This document shows, in pieces, positions 34,547 to 46,064 of a stretch of DNA of 64,000 nt; position 1 is the first letter of the stretch; the number at the start of each line of letters is the position of its first letter. The DNA comes from Naganishia liquefaciens (Eukaryota; Basidiomycota; Tremellomycetes; Filobasidiales; Filobasidiaceae). The position numbers and the translations under genes are program-made. The notes below the pieces were generated by a model. That model was not told where the DNA came from and ran no database searches. It saw only the letters and a program-made list of their open reading frames with translations. Where the stretch lies: assembly GCA_013423385.1 (NCBI GenBank), contig BLZA01000035.1, positions 186,001 to 250,000 of the forward strand. The letters are read 5' to 3'.

Positions 34547-35379
34547 ATGGACGTACCGGTCATCACCGTCGCAAAGGGAAGGAGATGCTTATGTGAGGTC
34601 AAGGGCTGTAATAGCCGGTTTGCGACTGCACGCGGGCTCAGGAGACACGTCTCGCTAGTACATTCCCCACAGAAGGCCTTCACTTGTGAAATTTGTGGGA
34701 AAAAAATCACTTGCAGATCCCATTTCCTCGAACATTTGAAACGCCACGATAATCCCAAGTCATTAGTGAATCGCCGTGTTTCTGGGAGGCCATCCAGCCG
34801 GACGGCTCAGAGCAGAGGTCCCCCACGCCAAAGGGCCCCTAGACCTCCTGCGCAGGAAGAACCTCAAATGAATGCATTGATGAATGAGATGGATGCAAGA
34901 CAAGAGGCTATAGGCGGAGTTGACAATTTTTCCTCTCAGATGTTGCAGACTGCACCGGAAAGTACCCTCGGGATGGATTTCTCCCTTGATTCCTTAGTTT
35001 TCGCTGAAGGCAACGATCGTAAGAGTCGGTATATCGCCGGATAGGAACCGTCTTCTAACACCTTTCCTCGATAGATGTAGCCTATTCCTCGGCGAAGATG
35101 AGTCAGCTGACACTGCAACCTGGGATGGAATCTGGTCCTAGTCCCTCACTTATGCAGCACAATTACTCGCAGATGGACGCATACCACCAGGTCTCGACAG
35201 GCGGCGGCCCATATTATCAGCATCCATACGCCCAACATCCGACAAGCGGGGGCGAATTTGATGTTTCCATGGATGGATTTGTATCGAGCTTCGGCTTCCC
35301 AGCTGGTGTTAGCGATATGGCCAGTATCTCTCAAACTTCCGCGGTATCGACAACGACTTTGCAATCTGGCTTGGAATAG
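34547..35379 (+). CDS. Small C2H2 zinc-finger protein, 258 aa
   Basis: Probable nucleic-acid-binding regulator. Exons 34547-35018 and 35075-35379, 56-nt intron, total 777 nt. Two adjacent fingers at about residues 17-70: C-EVKG-C-NSRFATARGLRR-H-VSLV-H and C-EI-C-GKKITCRSHFLEH-LKR-H. The second finger lacks the usual Phe before the helix (KKITCRSHF), a mild oddity. After the fingers there is a basic, Arg/Pro-rich stretch that may be a nuclear localisation signal (PPRQRAPRPPAQ), and a Gln/Tyr/Ser-rich tail that could be an activation region. Start is chosen by the TATA box; the longer start at 34367 would add 60 residues. No named orthologue recognised. Confidence 0.72.
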
Positions 35380-36081
35380 AGTCAATCGTGGCCCATATCG
35401 CTGGATTTTTCCCGATATCTGATGGAGTGTCCTTACGACGATGCGACCATGGGGACTGACATTGACCATCCGTCCTCCGTATGACTTGCTCACACAGGGA
35501 TATCCTGATCGCGCTTTGTCTGGACCTAAATTAAAGATTTGTTGTAAAGTCGCGCTATTATCGCTAGTCTTCAAGTCATCTATTGGTCGAATGTACTTCT
35601 GGCTATACGAATCCAGCAGCTTCATGTCCATCGCTTCAACCACTGCCAAGCGGTCCCGATAATCTGCAATGAAACGACGCCGCTTTGAACTGGGTCTGGT
35701 GCAGCCGGGAACTGAATTCTTTCATGAAGTCGGAAAGAGAAAAACGACGATCGTCCATAAACTTGCACATGGGAGGCGAAAAGATCTTGAATAGTATCCA
35801 GTTGCGAATCTCTTTGTTCCGCACCAGCGCCATAACATGTATTACCTTACCTATTGAACTCTGCTTTCCACCCTTTGCCACAAGCATCTCGGCGGTGGCA
35901 ATCACCTTACGCGACTACCCTTGTTCTGCGGAAGCAAAACCCCGCTTTCTGATCGACGGCCGTTGCTTGTTCTTGTTTCGCGCGAGCAGGATTCGTCATG
36001 TTTAAAGCAGAAAGCACGCTATATACCTCCCTCCGCTCTCTTTCCCTTTCTCTTGACCACTCAGCTCCTCCTCACTCAAAC
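35380..36081. other. Intergenic region
   Basis: Frames on both strands (35146-35649 minus, 35685-36005 plus) overlap or lack start context and domains. TATATAC at 36020-36026 serves the following gene. Confidence 0.4.
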
Positions 36082-37445
36082 ATGCACATCCAACCTCTCA
36101 ATCCCCAACGCCTCGTCACTATTCTCGCCCACCTCCTTCCACCGGCTTATCCGCTGCCGCCAGACCTGTTGTCGAGTGCGTTGAAGACACGACAACTGTA
36201 CCTCCCGCCAAACGCCCGGAATCCGCAAGACGACCGCCACATTGCTCAACGCCCGACCAATGCAGATGGAACAGATGCCGACCCGGAAAGACTATCGCAG
36301 AGATTGAGCGAGATCGCAGTGCACCTCGCTTCGCGGCACCAGGAATTCGGCAACGAGGCAGCGCTGCAGGGGGAAGGGAATGAACTCGAGGTTGCCCTCT
36401 ACAAGGAAGCCTCTAGGATCCGGTACCGCGCTCTCGATGGGGAAACACTTCACGCATCGCTCGACCTTTCGTTGCCCCGCAGTGGAATTCGGATCCTGTT
36501 CGTAGCCGAAGAAGGGGACGAGGATAAGCCTGAAGGTGACGGATACCGCGCGCAGATCAGTATGGGCGAGGAGTGGAAGCTTTTTGATGTAAAGCCTTTG
36601 GAGGAGGAAGACCGGTCGGAGCATTGGGCGGCAAGTCCAAGCGAGGCGTTTGAATCCCTCTCGCGAAAAGGCAAAGAGGAACCAGAGGACGATTATTGGG
36701 GCGGGTACAGTGACGAAGAATCATCAAAAGCCCAAGCCGACGAAACGCGACAAACCGCTCAAGCAACATCAAACTCCTCCTTACCTGCTGCATCTGGAAC
36801 ACTGGACGCCCCGTCGGTCGTCGTCACCAAAAAAGTAACGATATCACCCTTTGTCTCGCGCTTCAACACGCCGCTCGGCGGACCAGAAGATGCCTACTGG
36901 TCGAGCTATGGAAATGTCGAAGACGGGCTGAAGCAGAGTAATCCGTCGAGTCCGAGAGGGGTGGCGAGGCAGATGACACCGGCCGGGTATTGGGGTACTG
37001 GAGGTGAATCGCCCGTTAGCTGGTAAGTCCGTCAGGTTGCACCTCTAGCAACTTGGCTAATCGTCATGCCAGGTCTCCGCCCGTCGCTCAAGCACAGCTA
37101 GCGCCGGCTTCGCAAGCACCACAAGATGCAACGCAACCTGAAAACCTCCAGAACCAACTTGAGCAGGCTGCAACATCAGCCTCGCGGCGGACGGAAGACG
37201 TCCTCGAGCGCCACGAAGGCCACGTCGATCTTTCCTCGCCTGCGCTTGATTTTGCACCGGGATCGCCAGCGTCTGAACCAGTAGAATCGACGTCGGCGTC
37301 GGCGTCGATGATGGGAGACCGGCAAATGGCATTGCGAGCGGCGTTGACGGGATTGAAGTTTATGTATATCAATACGGCGTCGGCAGGTATCGATCAGGAC
37401 GGACTGCAAGGCGAGTTTGCACAGGTGCTTCGCGAGTTCCTGTAG
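36082..37445 (+). CDS. Unrecognised acidic protein with YW motifs, 437 aa
   Basis: Not recognised by name; the style suggests a conserved fungal protein. Exons 36082-37022 and 37073-37445 give 1314 nt, 437 aa. Start at MHIQPLNPQRLV is supported by TATATAC 56 bp upstream; an in-frame ATG at 35998 precedes the TATA box and is rejected. N-terminal half is folded-looking (RLVTILAHLLPPAYPLPPDL; a strand-rich part near SGIRILFVAEEGDED). Then come two related aromatic motifs, DDYWGGYSDEE (about residue 206) and EDAYWSSYGNVED (about 272), plus AGYWGTGG, like short linear binding motifs. The end is helical (MALRAALTGLKFMYINTA). No membrane segment. Its 3' end lies 63 bases from that of the NASP gene, tail-to-tail. 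Confidence 0.75.
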
Positions 37446-37508
37446 ATTATTACATTTGTATCATTATTGCATTGTTCGAGTCACGTTCGTATGTCAAGGC
37501 TAAATGCC
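37446..37508. other. 63-bp convergent gap
   Basis: The stop codons of the unknown gene and the NASP gene are only about 63 bases apart, so their 3' UTRs very probably overlap as antisense RNA. Confidence 0.5.
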
Positions 37509-39768
37509 CTACTCGATCCTTTGCTTCTTGGTGACCTCCTCTTCCTCTTCAGGCTTCAATTCCTCTACCTTGCGCTTGCCTTCACGTCCAATCGCCTCGA
37601 CACCGCCCAATACATCCTCGGCCGTTTCTACTACAGCTTCGACGGCTTCACGGGTCACCTCCTGACCTTCCTCCATGATCTCTTGTACGACAGCTTCTCC
37701 AGCGTGCTTCGCCGCATCGAGCCCCGCATGCGCAGTCTCCTGCGCTTGCTTTGCTAAATCCTCGGCTGCGTGGACGGCCTTTTCGCGACCTTCGCGAACA
37801 TCTTCGAGCACGCCCTGCACCGCTTCAACCGATTCTTGCGTGACGTGCTTGCCTTCGTCCATAATCTCCTGAACGATTCCATTGGCAGCAGACTTGATCG
37901 CATCGATTGCGTGTTGAGCTTGAGTTGTTCCATTCTTCATCAGATCGTCGACCATGTGCTGTGCTTGAGCTAGGACACCCTCGGCAGTCTCCTTGAGCGA
38001 ATCGGCGGCAGCGTGTGCGCCGTCAACGACCTTTTCGCGTAGCGATGCTGCTGCGGTTGAGGCTTGGTCGGCAACTTGATCTGCCAATGCTGAGGCTTGA
38101 TCTGCGACTTGTCCCTGAATGGTGGATACTTGCACGACGACTTGGTCTTTGATAGCGGAAGCTTGATCGGCGACTTGGGTTTGCAAGGTGGAAGCCTGGT
38201 CGGCGACTTGATCTTGGATCGTAGAAGCCTGTGCGGCTACCTCGTCCTGCACCGCAGCAACCTTATCCTTGACGACACCCGTACTCGGCACAACTTCGGC
38301 CGCTTTCCTTGCCTTTTTCTTGACCATGCCCGTCAAGTTGTTTACCTTAGCAGCCGTTTCTTGCACCGCCATACCCGCGGGACCGCTAGCTGCTGCGGTG
38401 TTTCCAAGAAGGTGAGCAATCGTATCCTCAACGATACCCTCGCGTTCCGGCGCCGTTCTCAGGTCCTCGAGCTGCATGGCCATCAGCCAAACCCTATCAG
38501 ATGCGTAGCTGAACAAACCTTGGCTTGCAAATCCGTCAACTGCTCCTCACAATCCACGACCTGCTTCTTCCTCTCCTCGACTGACAAAACGCTCGCCCGA
38601 TAATTCTCATTCGCGTGCGCTTTGCTCTTGCCCTTGCTCGACGCCCGCAGATTATGCCCACCGACATCATGCGAATCCTCCAATTGATCCGGGTCTTGTC
38701 CACGCTCGATAGCAGCCTTTCTCGCCTGAACGGATTCAATCGCCTTTTCAACATTTTCAATCGCTTCTTGTTTGCGATCCGACAGAGATTCGAGAACGAT
38801 AGCGAGCTTGTAGTGCGTCGAAGCGATTTCACGCGTAGTAAGCGGCATGCACTGGGTGAAGACTTTGAGGGCGGATGCGTAGTCTTCCACGGCCTGGGGG
38901 AAGTTTTCTGCAATGGCGTGAGCGGTGTCGCGAATCGACAAACGTATTTCGTACCTGTCTCCAAGCTGACGTCTCCTAGCGTCGCATACGTCTCGCCCAG
39001 ATCCTTGGCGACGGCGCTCAATTCCTGCTTTTCAAAAAGCGTCCGCGCGAGATCCAGCGATTCCCATGCGACGGTAAAGTCATCCTCCTCTTCGGCTTCG
39101 CCTTCTTGCTGCGCTTCCCCTTCGGGTTGCTCATCATCGTCCTCGTCTCCTTCAAAGCTGAATTGAGCGGCCTTTGCTGCAACAGCTATAAGATTTCGAT
39201 CAGAGCCGATCAAACCGACATTTAACATAGGACACACCTTTCTCCTCGGGTTTTTCTGCTGCCGGTACGTCTTCTCCCTTTCCTAGGACTCCGGTCTGCT
39301 TGCAAGCCACCTCGAATAATGCTTTACCGTATGCCAACAACAGTGGAGCGAGCTGTGGCGCGAGTTCTCCGTACATTCCTCGCCTGATGGTACGTTCAGC
39401 AGTGATTCCCAATCGAGACGACAATGTACATACATAATTTCCAGCGAGTCTGCATACTTTTCCACGGCATTCTCCCATTCTCCCAGGGCCATCGCCTTCT
39501 TGCCCTCCTCTGCCAGTGTAGACGCTCGAGCGGAGAGAGACTCGGTTGTCGGGTGTGCGCCTTCGGGTTGAAGTGATGAGGACCTATCAGAGGCGGCTGG
39601 TCAGTGATCGTTCGCAGGACTAGCATCAGGACTTGCATTGTGGGAGGATCGTTTCAGTGTATGTGCGCAGAATCGTGTATTGGGTGACGATGAATAGTCA
39701 TTCGTCTGATGAAGGTCACCGTCATAAAAGCTCTCCAATCGAGTAGCCTTATCCTGATGTGACTTCAT
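37509..39768 (-). CDS. NASP/Sim3/Hif1-family histone chaperone with 11-mer repeat extension
   Basis: Escorts histone H3 (and CENP-A or H1 in some relatives) in the nucleus. Exons from 5': 39720-39768 (tentative), 39434-39596, 39238-39383, 38955-39176, 38519-38907, 37509-38471; total 1932 nt, about 643 aa. SHNi-TPR features: STLAEEGKKAMALGEWENAV, LAPLLLAYGKALFEVACKQTGVLG, an acidic insert (EGDEDDDEQPEGE) inside a TPR, AVAKDLGETYATLGDVSLETE, NFPQAVEDYASALKVF, and a coiled coil ending QVVDCEEQLTDLQAK joined to LEDLRT, the usual NASP junction. Unusual is the next stretch, about residues 355-610: long amphipathic helix with six 11-residue repeats, then another internal duplication. The protein ends with a basic KKQRIE-type tail as other NASPs do, so the extension is inserted, not appended. 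First exon and start are uncertain. Confidence 0.82.
38058..38255 (-). repeat. Six tandem 33-bp coding repeats (11-residue units)
   Basis: Within the last NASP exon six units follow each other without gap: AVQDEVAAQAS, TIQDQVADQAS, TLQTQVADQAS, AIKDQVVVQVS, TIQGQVADQAS, ALADQVADQAS. The 11-residue period is that of LEA group 3 and apolipoprotein-type amphipathic helices. Confidence 0.9.
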
Positions 39769-40456
39769 TTGGACGCGTTCACGCGAAGCAGTCGCGTCGA
39801 AACGGAATCCCAAGGCGCGCTTGACTTCTCGCCACCCAACACCTACCTTTCCGGTCAACTGGTTCGCTGCTTAGAAGCTTGACCGATATCCCAGGAGGTC
39901 TTCCTCGAGTGCAGCGATGCTCGCTTCGCACACGCCACTCATGAAATTCTATTAGACAAAACCTCCGCTCAAACGGAGTCATGCGCGCTTGATCTCGTGC
40001 AAGCTACTCATACCTACTGCTGCATCGCAAGACACATAATTAAGATCGTCAAACAAAATTGTTCCACGTCGGACTTCAGGAAATCAATTTGCCCCTTTTT
40101 GATGAACGCTCCTTTCTGACGATGTCACTTATGCGATCAAGCCATCGTGTAGTGATACAAGGCATGTGACAGCAAGACGACGCTCCTTTGGAAGCGTCGA
40201 GCCTTATTGCAGGTCTTGGGGCGGGACATCAATATGCCCCTGTTTCCATGTGCTCCTTTCCGAAAGCGGTCTCAAAACGGAGCGCTGGGGCTCAGGCCAG
40301 GCAATAACCCTGCTCAATGTTAAAATGCTGTTATATAAGCGATTGCGGATGAGCGATTTGGATTCTGGGGAGCTATGCCTTTCGCGACAATCCCCTTGGC
40401 GTCGATTTTTTTTTTTGGTCATTCACAAATTGGCGTCTTCGTCCTGTCTCAAAGAC
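39769..40456. other. Intergenic region
   Basis: Divergent gap between NASP (minus) and the next unknown gene (plus). TATATAAG at 40333-40340 precedes the plus gene by about 117 bp. A run of 11 T at about 40408-40418 lies in the presumed 5' leader. Confidence 0.45.
40333..40340 (+). promoter_or_regulatory. TATA box of the 40.5-kb unknown gene
   Basis: TATATAAG, 117 bases before ATG 40457 and only 10 bases before the earlier in-frame ATG 40350, which argues for 40457 as start. Confidence 0.45.
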
Positions 40457-41303
40457 ATGAATGGTGCTCGTACATCTTCCTATCGTTCCTTCAGGCCTCC
40501 AGCCCAAATAAGGAACGATTTCATTAACATTTCTGAAGTGAATTGGACCAAAGCGGTTTTCAATGAGAAGGTGTTCGAAGAGATCAGGTAAGCCAGGTTT
40601 ATGCTCCAGCTCAACAACGTTCAAGAGAATAAGGAACGTCTAAATAGCGTCTCATTCCTTCGTCGGTACAAGCTCTAGCCTGCCACTGACTCAGTCTTTC
40701 CCCGTCAGGGCTTGCTCCGGGCCTTACGCTGTCAGAGTTTCCATTTCGCTAGTTTCGTATCCCAGGAAAATCCCCTTGGACATACGCGCCTTGACGCAAA
40801 CACAGCACACCCAGAATGCACTTCAGCTCTTCTTCATCGATAAACTTGTGAAGTTGAAGGCGAAAGCGGTACTCGAGGGAGCCTTTGACAGCACTTACGA
40901 TGAAGAACGGTATGGTCTCGAGCTGATCAACATAATCGCCTCGATGTTGTATGTCGAGCGCCAGCTCCGTCTTCCGGGACGTGATACGCTCCTCTGCATT
41001 CTTCCCATTGCCGACATGATGCTGAATCTTAGGAAGTGTCGCCTGCAGGCTACAGCGCTCGCGGAATATTGGTTATCCGATCAACGCGCCCCTGAAGATG
41101 ACGTGCTCACTCCGGTAACATTTAGTGGTTCTTTTCGATCCAGCGGCTCGGCTCAAATTTATCGGCCTACCGATACATCATTGCCTTTTTCACTACCTGC
41201 TCCGAGCACCGCTTTGTCCAGCCGGAATACGAACACAGCTGAAGTTTCGTGTCAGATTGACGAGCTTGGAAGCATTACGTCATTTGAGCGAGGCAGACGA
41301 TAG
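40457..41303 (+). CDS. Unrecognised protein, about 223 aa
   Basis: Not recognised. Exons 40457-40587 and 40766-41303 join as ATC AG|G AAA, keeping the frame and giving 223 codons. The N-terminus (MNGARTSSYRSF) is basic; the middle is helical (QNALQLFFIDKLVKLKAKAV; YGLELINIIASMLYVERQL), the C-terminus Ser/Thr-rich. The 178-nt intron is longer than the local norm. Beyond 41125 a second frame also looks protein-like (LKFRVRLTSLEALRHLSEAD), up to a stop near 41405, so an extra intron with a different last exon is possible. No membrane segment or known motif. Moderate-to-low certainty. Confidence 0.45.
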
Positions 41304-41932
41304 CGATGAGGAACGCACTCAATCTTCTCTTCCGATCTTTCGTCTCACTCATCATGAGGCGTGCGACGGAGTGCGGATAGCTTTCCCTATGCCCCTATCC
41401 TCCTAGTAGTCATGCTTTCCGGGACCGAATCTGAACACAGCTCAATATTCATCAATGCCTTTGGCTTGATATGGTTTGTGTTGTGTCATCTACATGCCTA
41501 TGAATGTATGTTTCCTGGACGCCAATCTGCTCGCTTCTACTGCCTTGCTTCAAGTGGCGCCTAGCGCCGACTGGGCCCTGTATCACTGTGAATGCCCCTG
41601 GCTCTGCCCTTCAACAGTTTTCGCCGCGCTGATATGTTTTTCGCTACTATGACCCGCCCAAATACATACGGCTTGGATCAGCAGCCTATCGAGCCAGAAT
41701 ACATTTACACTAATTCCGACTGATAGATAGACGTCATCTTACATAGCCCGACGTCGAGAACATTCCAGCAATTGAAGCTGCCGCCCAAAATATAGAGGTA
41801 CGCCGTGCAGTCACCTTGATTATGCGCCACACGGCTAGATGACTGGAATAGCTCAGTCACCTCTGGATCGTGCCTCGAAACAACAGGCGGAGCATGTTCC
41901 TGGCCTTATATAGTCCAGGGATTGTCCACTGC
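41304..41932. other. Convergent intergenic region
   Basis: 3' flanks of the unknown gene and NOM1. An alternative last exon of the unknown gene may reach about 41405. Otherwise nothing seen. Confidence 0.4.
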
Positions 41933-44900
41933 TCAAGCAGCCACGGCAACGACTTCCCGTGCCACCTTCAACCCATCCTTGACCACTGCCCGCCCTTCCT
42001 CTCCAATCTCCTCCAATGTTGCACCGTTGACGACTTTCTTCATCTCGTTGCTCCGCAAGAAAAAGTTCATTCCCTGCGCCAGACTAGTATGAGCTAGGCT
42101 CTTTTGAAAAGTAGCGCGCAGTAGATCTCGGGCGTCTTCGATGGCTTGTGTTGTTATCGTCTTTCCCGATTTGGATGTCCTGGACGCCGGCAGTTTGTAA
42201 AGTGGCGATTCCGTTCGGACGCCCAGGAAGATGTAGGTCAGCATCGACCTGAAGAAGCCCTTTGTCTTGGTTTGTAAAGCCGTAAAGTCGACGGGCTGCA
42301 TACATGTCAGCGAAAAGACCGTGGACTGTAGTATACGACCGACTCACCTTGAAAATGGTCAGATCCACCGCGCCCTTGGCTATCAGCCAACCACACATTT
42401 TTGCGAGATTAGCGATTCTCGTCTTTGAAATCTTGTTGTCTGATCCAAAGCCCATGGTGCCAGAGTGACCGCCAGAATTAATGACTGCGGCGCCTCCGAC
42501 GTCTGTTTCGCCCATTTCGCGAAGGAAATCCCACATGGCGTACTGGAATGTGAACCGGTGTGCAAACGAGGATTCGCAGAGGTTTTGCAGGATCAGGGTG
42601 TAGTATGGGTTATAGCGTGTTTCCTATGCTCGAAGGGTGAGTGCGAGTGAGCATACGCCTCGAAAGGTACTTACGACACCGCAGCAGTGTAGAGCCACTC
42701 GGACAAAGTCTCTCTGCTGGGTCTCGTTGAATTTGAGGGCCGACAACCGGTCGCATGCATGCACGTAATCCTACAAAGCTGTCAGCGCACGAAAGCCGTC
42801 GGGTGTGTAAGAGACTCACATCACTGGTCATCATGATGATAAAGATACTGCGCCTGATATCGGTATTCATTCCTTGCTTCTTGGCCAACTTGATCAACTC
42901 TTCGTGGTTGTCCGTTCCGAGCAGATCGAGTTCCTCATCATCGTCATCCACGACCACCTGCTTCGCCTTTTTCTTGGTCTGCGTGCTCTCGGCCGATTTG
43001 GCAGCTTCGATTTCTTTCTGCCTATCGACGAGCGGATTGCCGGCCCATGCGGCGCCGACGAGCCACCATTTGCCCTTGGTCTCTGCATTCAAAAGGTCGT
43101 CCAGCGTGACCCGGATCGGTTCGTGGGCCAGGACTGGACAAGGTTAGTCAAGACCCGCGAGATAAGCAAAATCCGACCTACTATGCTTCTTCTTGGTCAA
43201 TCCACCCAGGAATTTCTTCATCTTTTGCGTCGCCTCGGCGGCAATCTCCCCGCCGGGGATCGCTCGCATCTTGTTATTCTTGACATTGACCAGCGTCTCA
43301 ACCATGAATTTTGCACGCGTTCTGAGAGCCTGGTCTTTAGCACCACGCTCCTGCGGCGCGTTCATCACTCACGTCATCTTGGCCTCCTGTCCTGCCGTCT
43401 TTTGCTGAACGAGCTGAACGATATCCTTCAACGCCGATGGATCGTCCGTTCTCAACTGCGACCCGGAGGCTATACCCGAATATCAGCCCGGCCGCTTTGT
43501 CTTGGCGCGTGTCGACTCACCTCGAAGCACCTTGAGCAATCCCTCGACGGGGAACTCGACGCCGCCCGTGGTCGTCGTCGTTGCCGCCGCGTCTTCTCCC
43601 TGCTGCGGCACGAGATGCTCGATGAATCCCCGGATGAGATCGTAGATCAAGCGACACGAGATGACGTGGAAATTGTACAGCTCGGCAATGAGCGTCAACA
43701 TGTTCAGGGGCTGTTTTCCGGCTTGTTCTTGCTCTTGCTGTGTGCCCGTGAGTTGCGTTGCGAGCGCGTTGTATTTGAGTACCAGCGTCTGAATGACGTG
43801 AGCGCCTGGAGAGAACATGAGTATCGCGTCGCGCGGGAAAAGCGCCGAAAAGATGAGTGCTCACCAAACTCGAGACCTTTGACCTTGTACAGCGCAGCCA
43901 GCAACGTGGCATACAGAATCACAAACGAATCCAACAGATTCGCTCGATCCGAGATGAGCTGGATGACGAGATCCGTAATGGTCGATGTTACGGCTTCAAC
44001 GCACAATCAGCATCTTGCATGGAACCCGAGCCCCCCAATCATGACTTACCATTTCTACTGTTATCCCGATACAGCGCCTCGATCTCATTCAAAATCGACT
44101 CGATATTCGCCTCGCTCAGCCTATTCCCCGTGCGTCAGCCAGCCGCAAAAGAATCGAAGCTTCCCACACCAACTCACTTGTTCAGCAGCCCTTGCAATTT
44201 CCGCTCGAGCTTGACCTGCTCTGCCGTCTTTTCGACTTTTTGCTCCGTGGTCGCGGGGATCAAGCCTCGTAGATGCGGCGGGACGTATTTACTCGGTGGG
44301 GCGGGTGGCGTTGCTGTCGGTGCTTCGGGCTGTGCTGGCTGTGCGGGTGTCGGTTCCGTAACGACAGAAACACTGTTGAGTTCCGTATTGGCCCGTGTGA
44401 GTGAATCCATCTCTCCATCCGAGACTTCCTCGTCGGTCGTGTAGAATTCCTCGAGGGTGTCGGCAGGGGCGTCGCCGTCGCCGAATCCGTGGAATTCCTG
44501 AGAGGAGGAACGGGTTAGGGGTTGTGATGGAGATTTTGCGGTGGGAAGCCTTACCTCGTCATCGTCGTCGTCGTCGAGGAGGGAAGCGTCCAAATCTTCA
44601 TCGTCTTCCTCGAGATCTCGATCCCCTTCGTCGTCGTCGTCGCCATCGTCGCCATCGTCGCCACCGGCCCCACCAGGCACGATCTTGTCCGCAAAACTCA
44701 ACAAATCTACCCAACCGAAATCAATACCCCTCCTTGCATACCCTTCCTCTCCGTAAGACTCACCATCCAACCCATCATCCCCAAAATCCTCATCATCCCC
44801 CGCCTTGCCCTTCCCCTTGCCTTTGCCCTTTCCCCTCCCAATCCCCAACTTCCACTCCAACCACGCAATCTCGGCATCCTCATCCACCTCTACCTGCGTC

Positions 44901-45463
44901 TTCTTCCCGCCCGCTCCGCCACTCATGATCGCGATATCCACGACCTCGTCTCCGCCGCGCTTTCTTTTCTTCGACGACGACGACGACGACGATGGTTCCG
45001 GCGCCACGGGTTCCTCGTCGTCGTCGTCGTCGTCGTCAGATTCCGAGGCGGGGTTTTGGGAAGCCAAGAGTCGAGCGAGGGGTGTTTGAGCGTCTTTGCC
45101 GACTTTGGTACGGAATCCGGAGCCCTTGGGGATGATTACTTGATTATCGTTCGTCTCTCGCATTGACGTTGGTTCCTCCGCCTCCTCCTCCTCATCAGAC
45201 GAATCCTCGCGCTTTCGTTTTCCTTGTCCGATCCTTACATGACCCCTGACATCCCCAACCCCACGCCCTCTTCCCCTATAACCATCCCTCGACGGCCGAT
45301 CATCGTACGATTGTTTCCGGGGCTTGGCAAGGCCGAGTTGAGTGGAGAGACTACCGGGGAGACGGGGACCTGATGGACGGGATGAGCCGCGACCTCTGTG
45401 CCCTCCTCTGTGCGATCCTCGTTGGGATCCTCGATGAGATCCTCGAGGTGTATACGTCGCCAT
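41933..45463 (-). CDS. NOM1: Nucleolar MIF4G/MA3 protein of 40S ribosome biogenesis
   Basis: Sgd1 (yeast) / Nom1 orthologue, a nucleolar factor that recruits helicase activity in pre-18S rRNA maturation. ATG at 45463; about 10 exons and roughly 1000 aa. The N-terminus is an RGG-like tract (GSHRGSQRGSHRGGHRGRG) followed by alternating acidic and basic low-complexity blocks (EDSSDEEEEAEE, SKKRKRGG, long Asp runs). MIF4G part: YVPPHLRGL, KLERKLQGLLNKLSEANIES spliced, then LLDSFVILYATLLAALYKVKG, IAELYNFHVISCRLIYDLI, then TKAMRTRAKFMVETLVNVKNNK. MA3 part: RRSIFIIMMTSDDYVHACDRL, KFNETQQRDFVRVALHCCGV, NPYYTLILQNLC, and a final LGMNFFLRSNE-type end. The DDDDEELDLLGTDNHEEL loop separates the domains. 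The opposite strand carries long accidental open frames because of the repetitive codons. The Arg/Gly start is more developed than in yeast Sgd1. Confidence 0.92.
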
Positions 45464-45515
45464 GACAAGAACGTCTTTTTCGTGCTCTAAAAAGGCGAGC
45501 GTGAAAGACGATTCA

Positions 45516-45535
45516 TACCTACCTACCTACCTACT
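45516..45535. repeat. (TACC)n short tandem repeat
   Basis: Five units about 55 bases upstream of the NOM1 start codon, probably in its promoter or 5' leader. Confidence 0.8.
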
Positions 45536-46007
45536 AGCCTACTTGATGTCCAACTTTTGTCTCGGGCATCGGCCACGCGCGGGAGGAGCGATCGACGGCG
45601 GCCGACGCGTGCTAGCAGCTGCGTGGGCGGGGGGTCGTCTGCGTAGCGGGGCGCGCGGGTCGTTTGTTATCTCTGGATCCCGCCGGTTTCCATCAGGGGG
45701 GCGGAAGAGATAAGCGGCCGGGAAGCGGGAGAGGGTGCGTAGGAGCGGGCAGGGTGTAGCGGGGGAGCGGGACAGGGCGCAGGACAGGACAGGACACGGC
45801 AGATGAGCCCGCGCGACCAATTATAGCCACGAAATAGTAAATGGAATGGAATGGGCCGAGGCAGGCAGAGTGTGGGTCCGCCATTACCGCGGCAAGCTCG
45901 AGGGCTCGATCAATTTCACTTGCATTTGCATTGGCGTGACTTTTGTCGTCTCTGGTCGAGGTTATCCCGTCATAACGTCTTGTTCGCTCGTGCTCTACAT
46001 TGCAAAA

Positions 46008-46038
46008 CCATCAATCAATCAATCAACCAATCAATCAC
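46008..46038. repeat. (ATCA)n-like short tandem repeat
   Basis: Imperfect ATCA units ending about 27 bases before the VSB1 ATG, so likely in the 5' leader. Confidence 0.8.
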
Positions 46039-46064
46039 CTCACATCCCTTGTTCCCGGACAACC

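Larger units (their letters stand above)
45464..46064. other. Divergent promoter region, NOM1 / VSB1-like
   Basis: About 600 bases, GC-rich in the middle (45580-45800). Contains a TACC tetranucleotide run (45516-45535) near NOM1 and an ATCA/ATCAATC run (46008-46038) just before the VSB1 start. Confidence 0.5.

Noticed and set aside
42874-44214. Long plus-strand open frame (446 codons) opposite NOM1
   Set aside because: It is the shadow of NOM1 exons with repetitive codons; the minus strand has clear MIF4G/MA3 sequence and splice sites.
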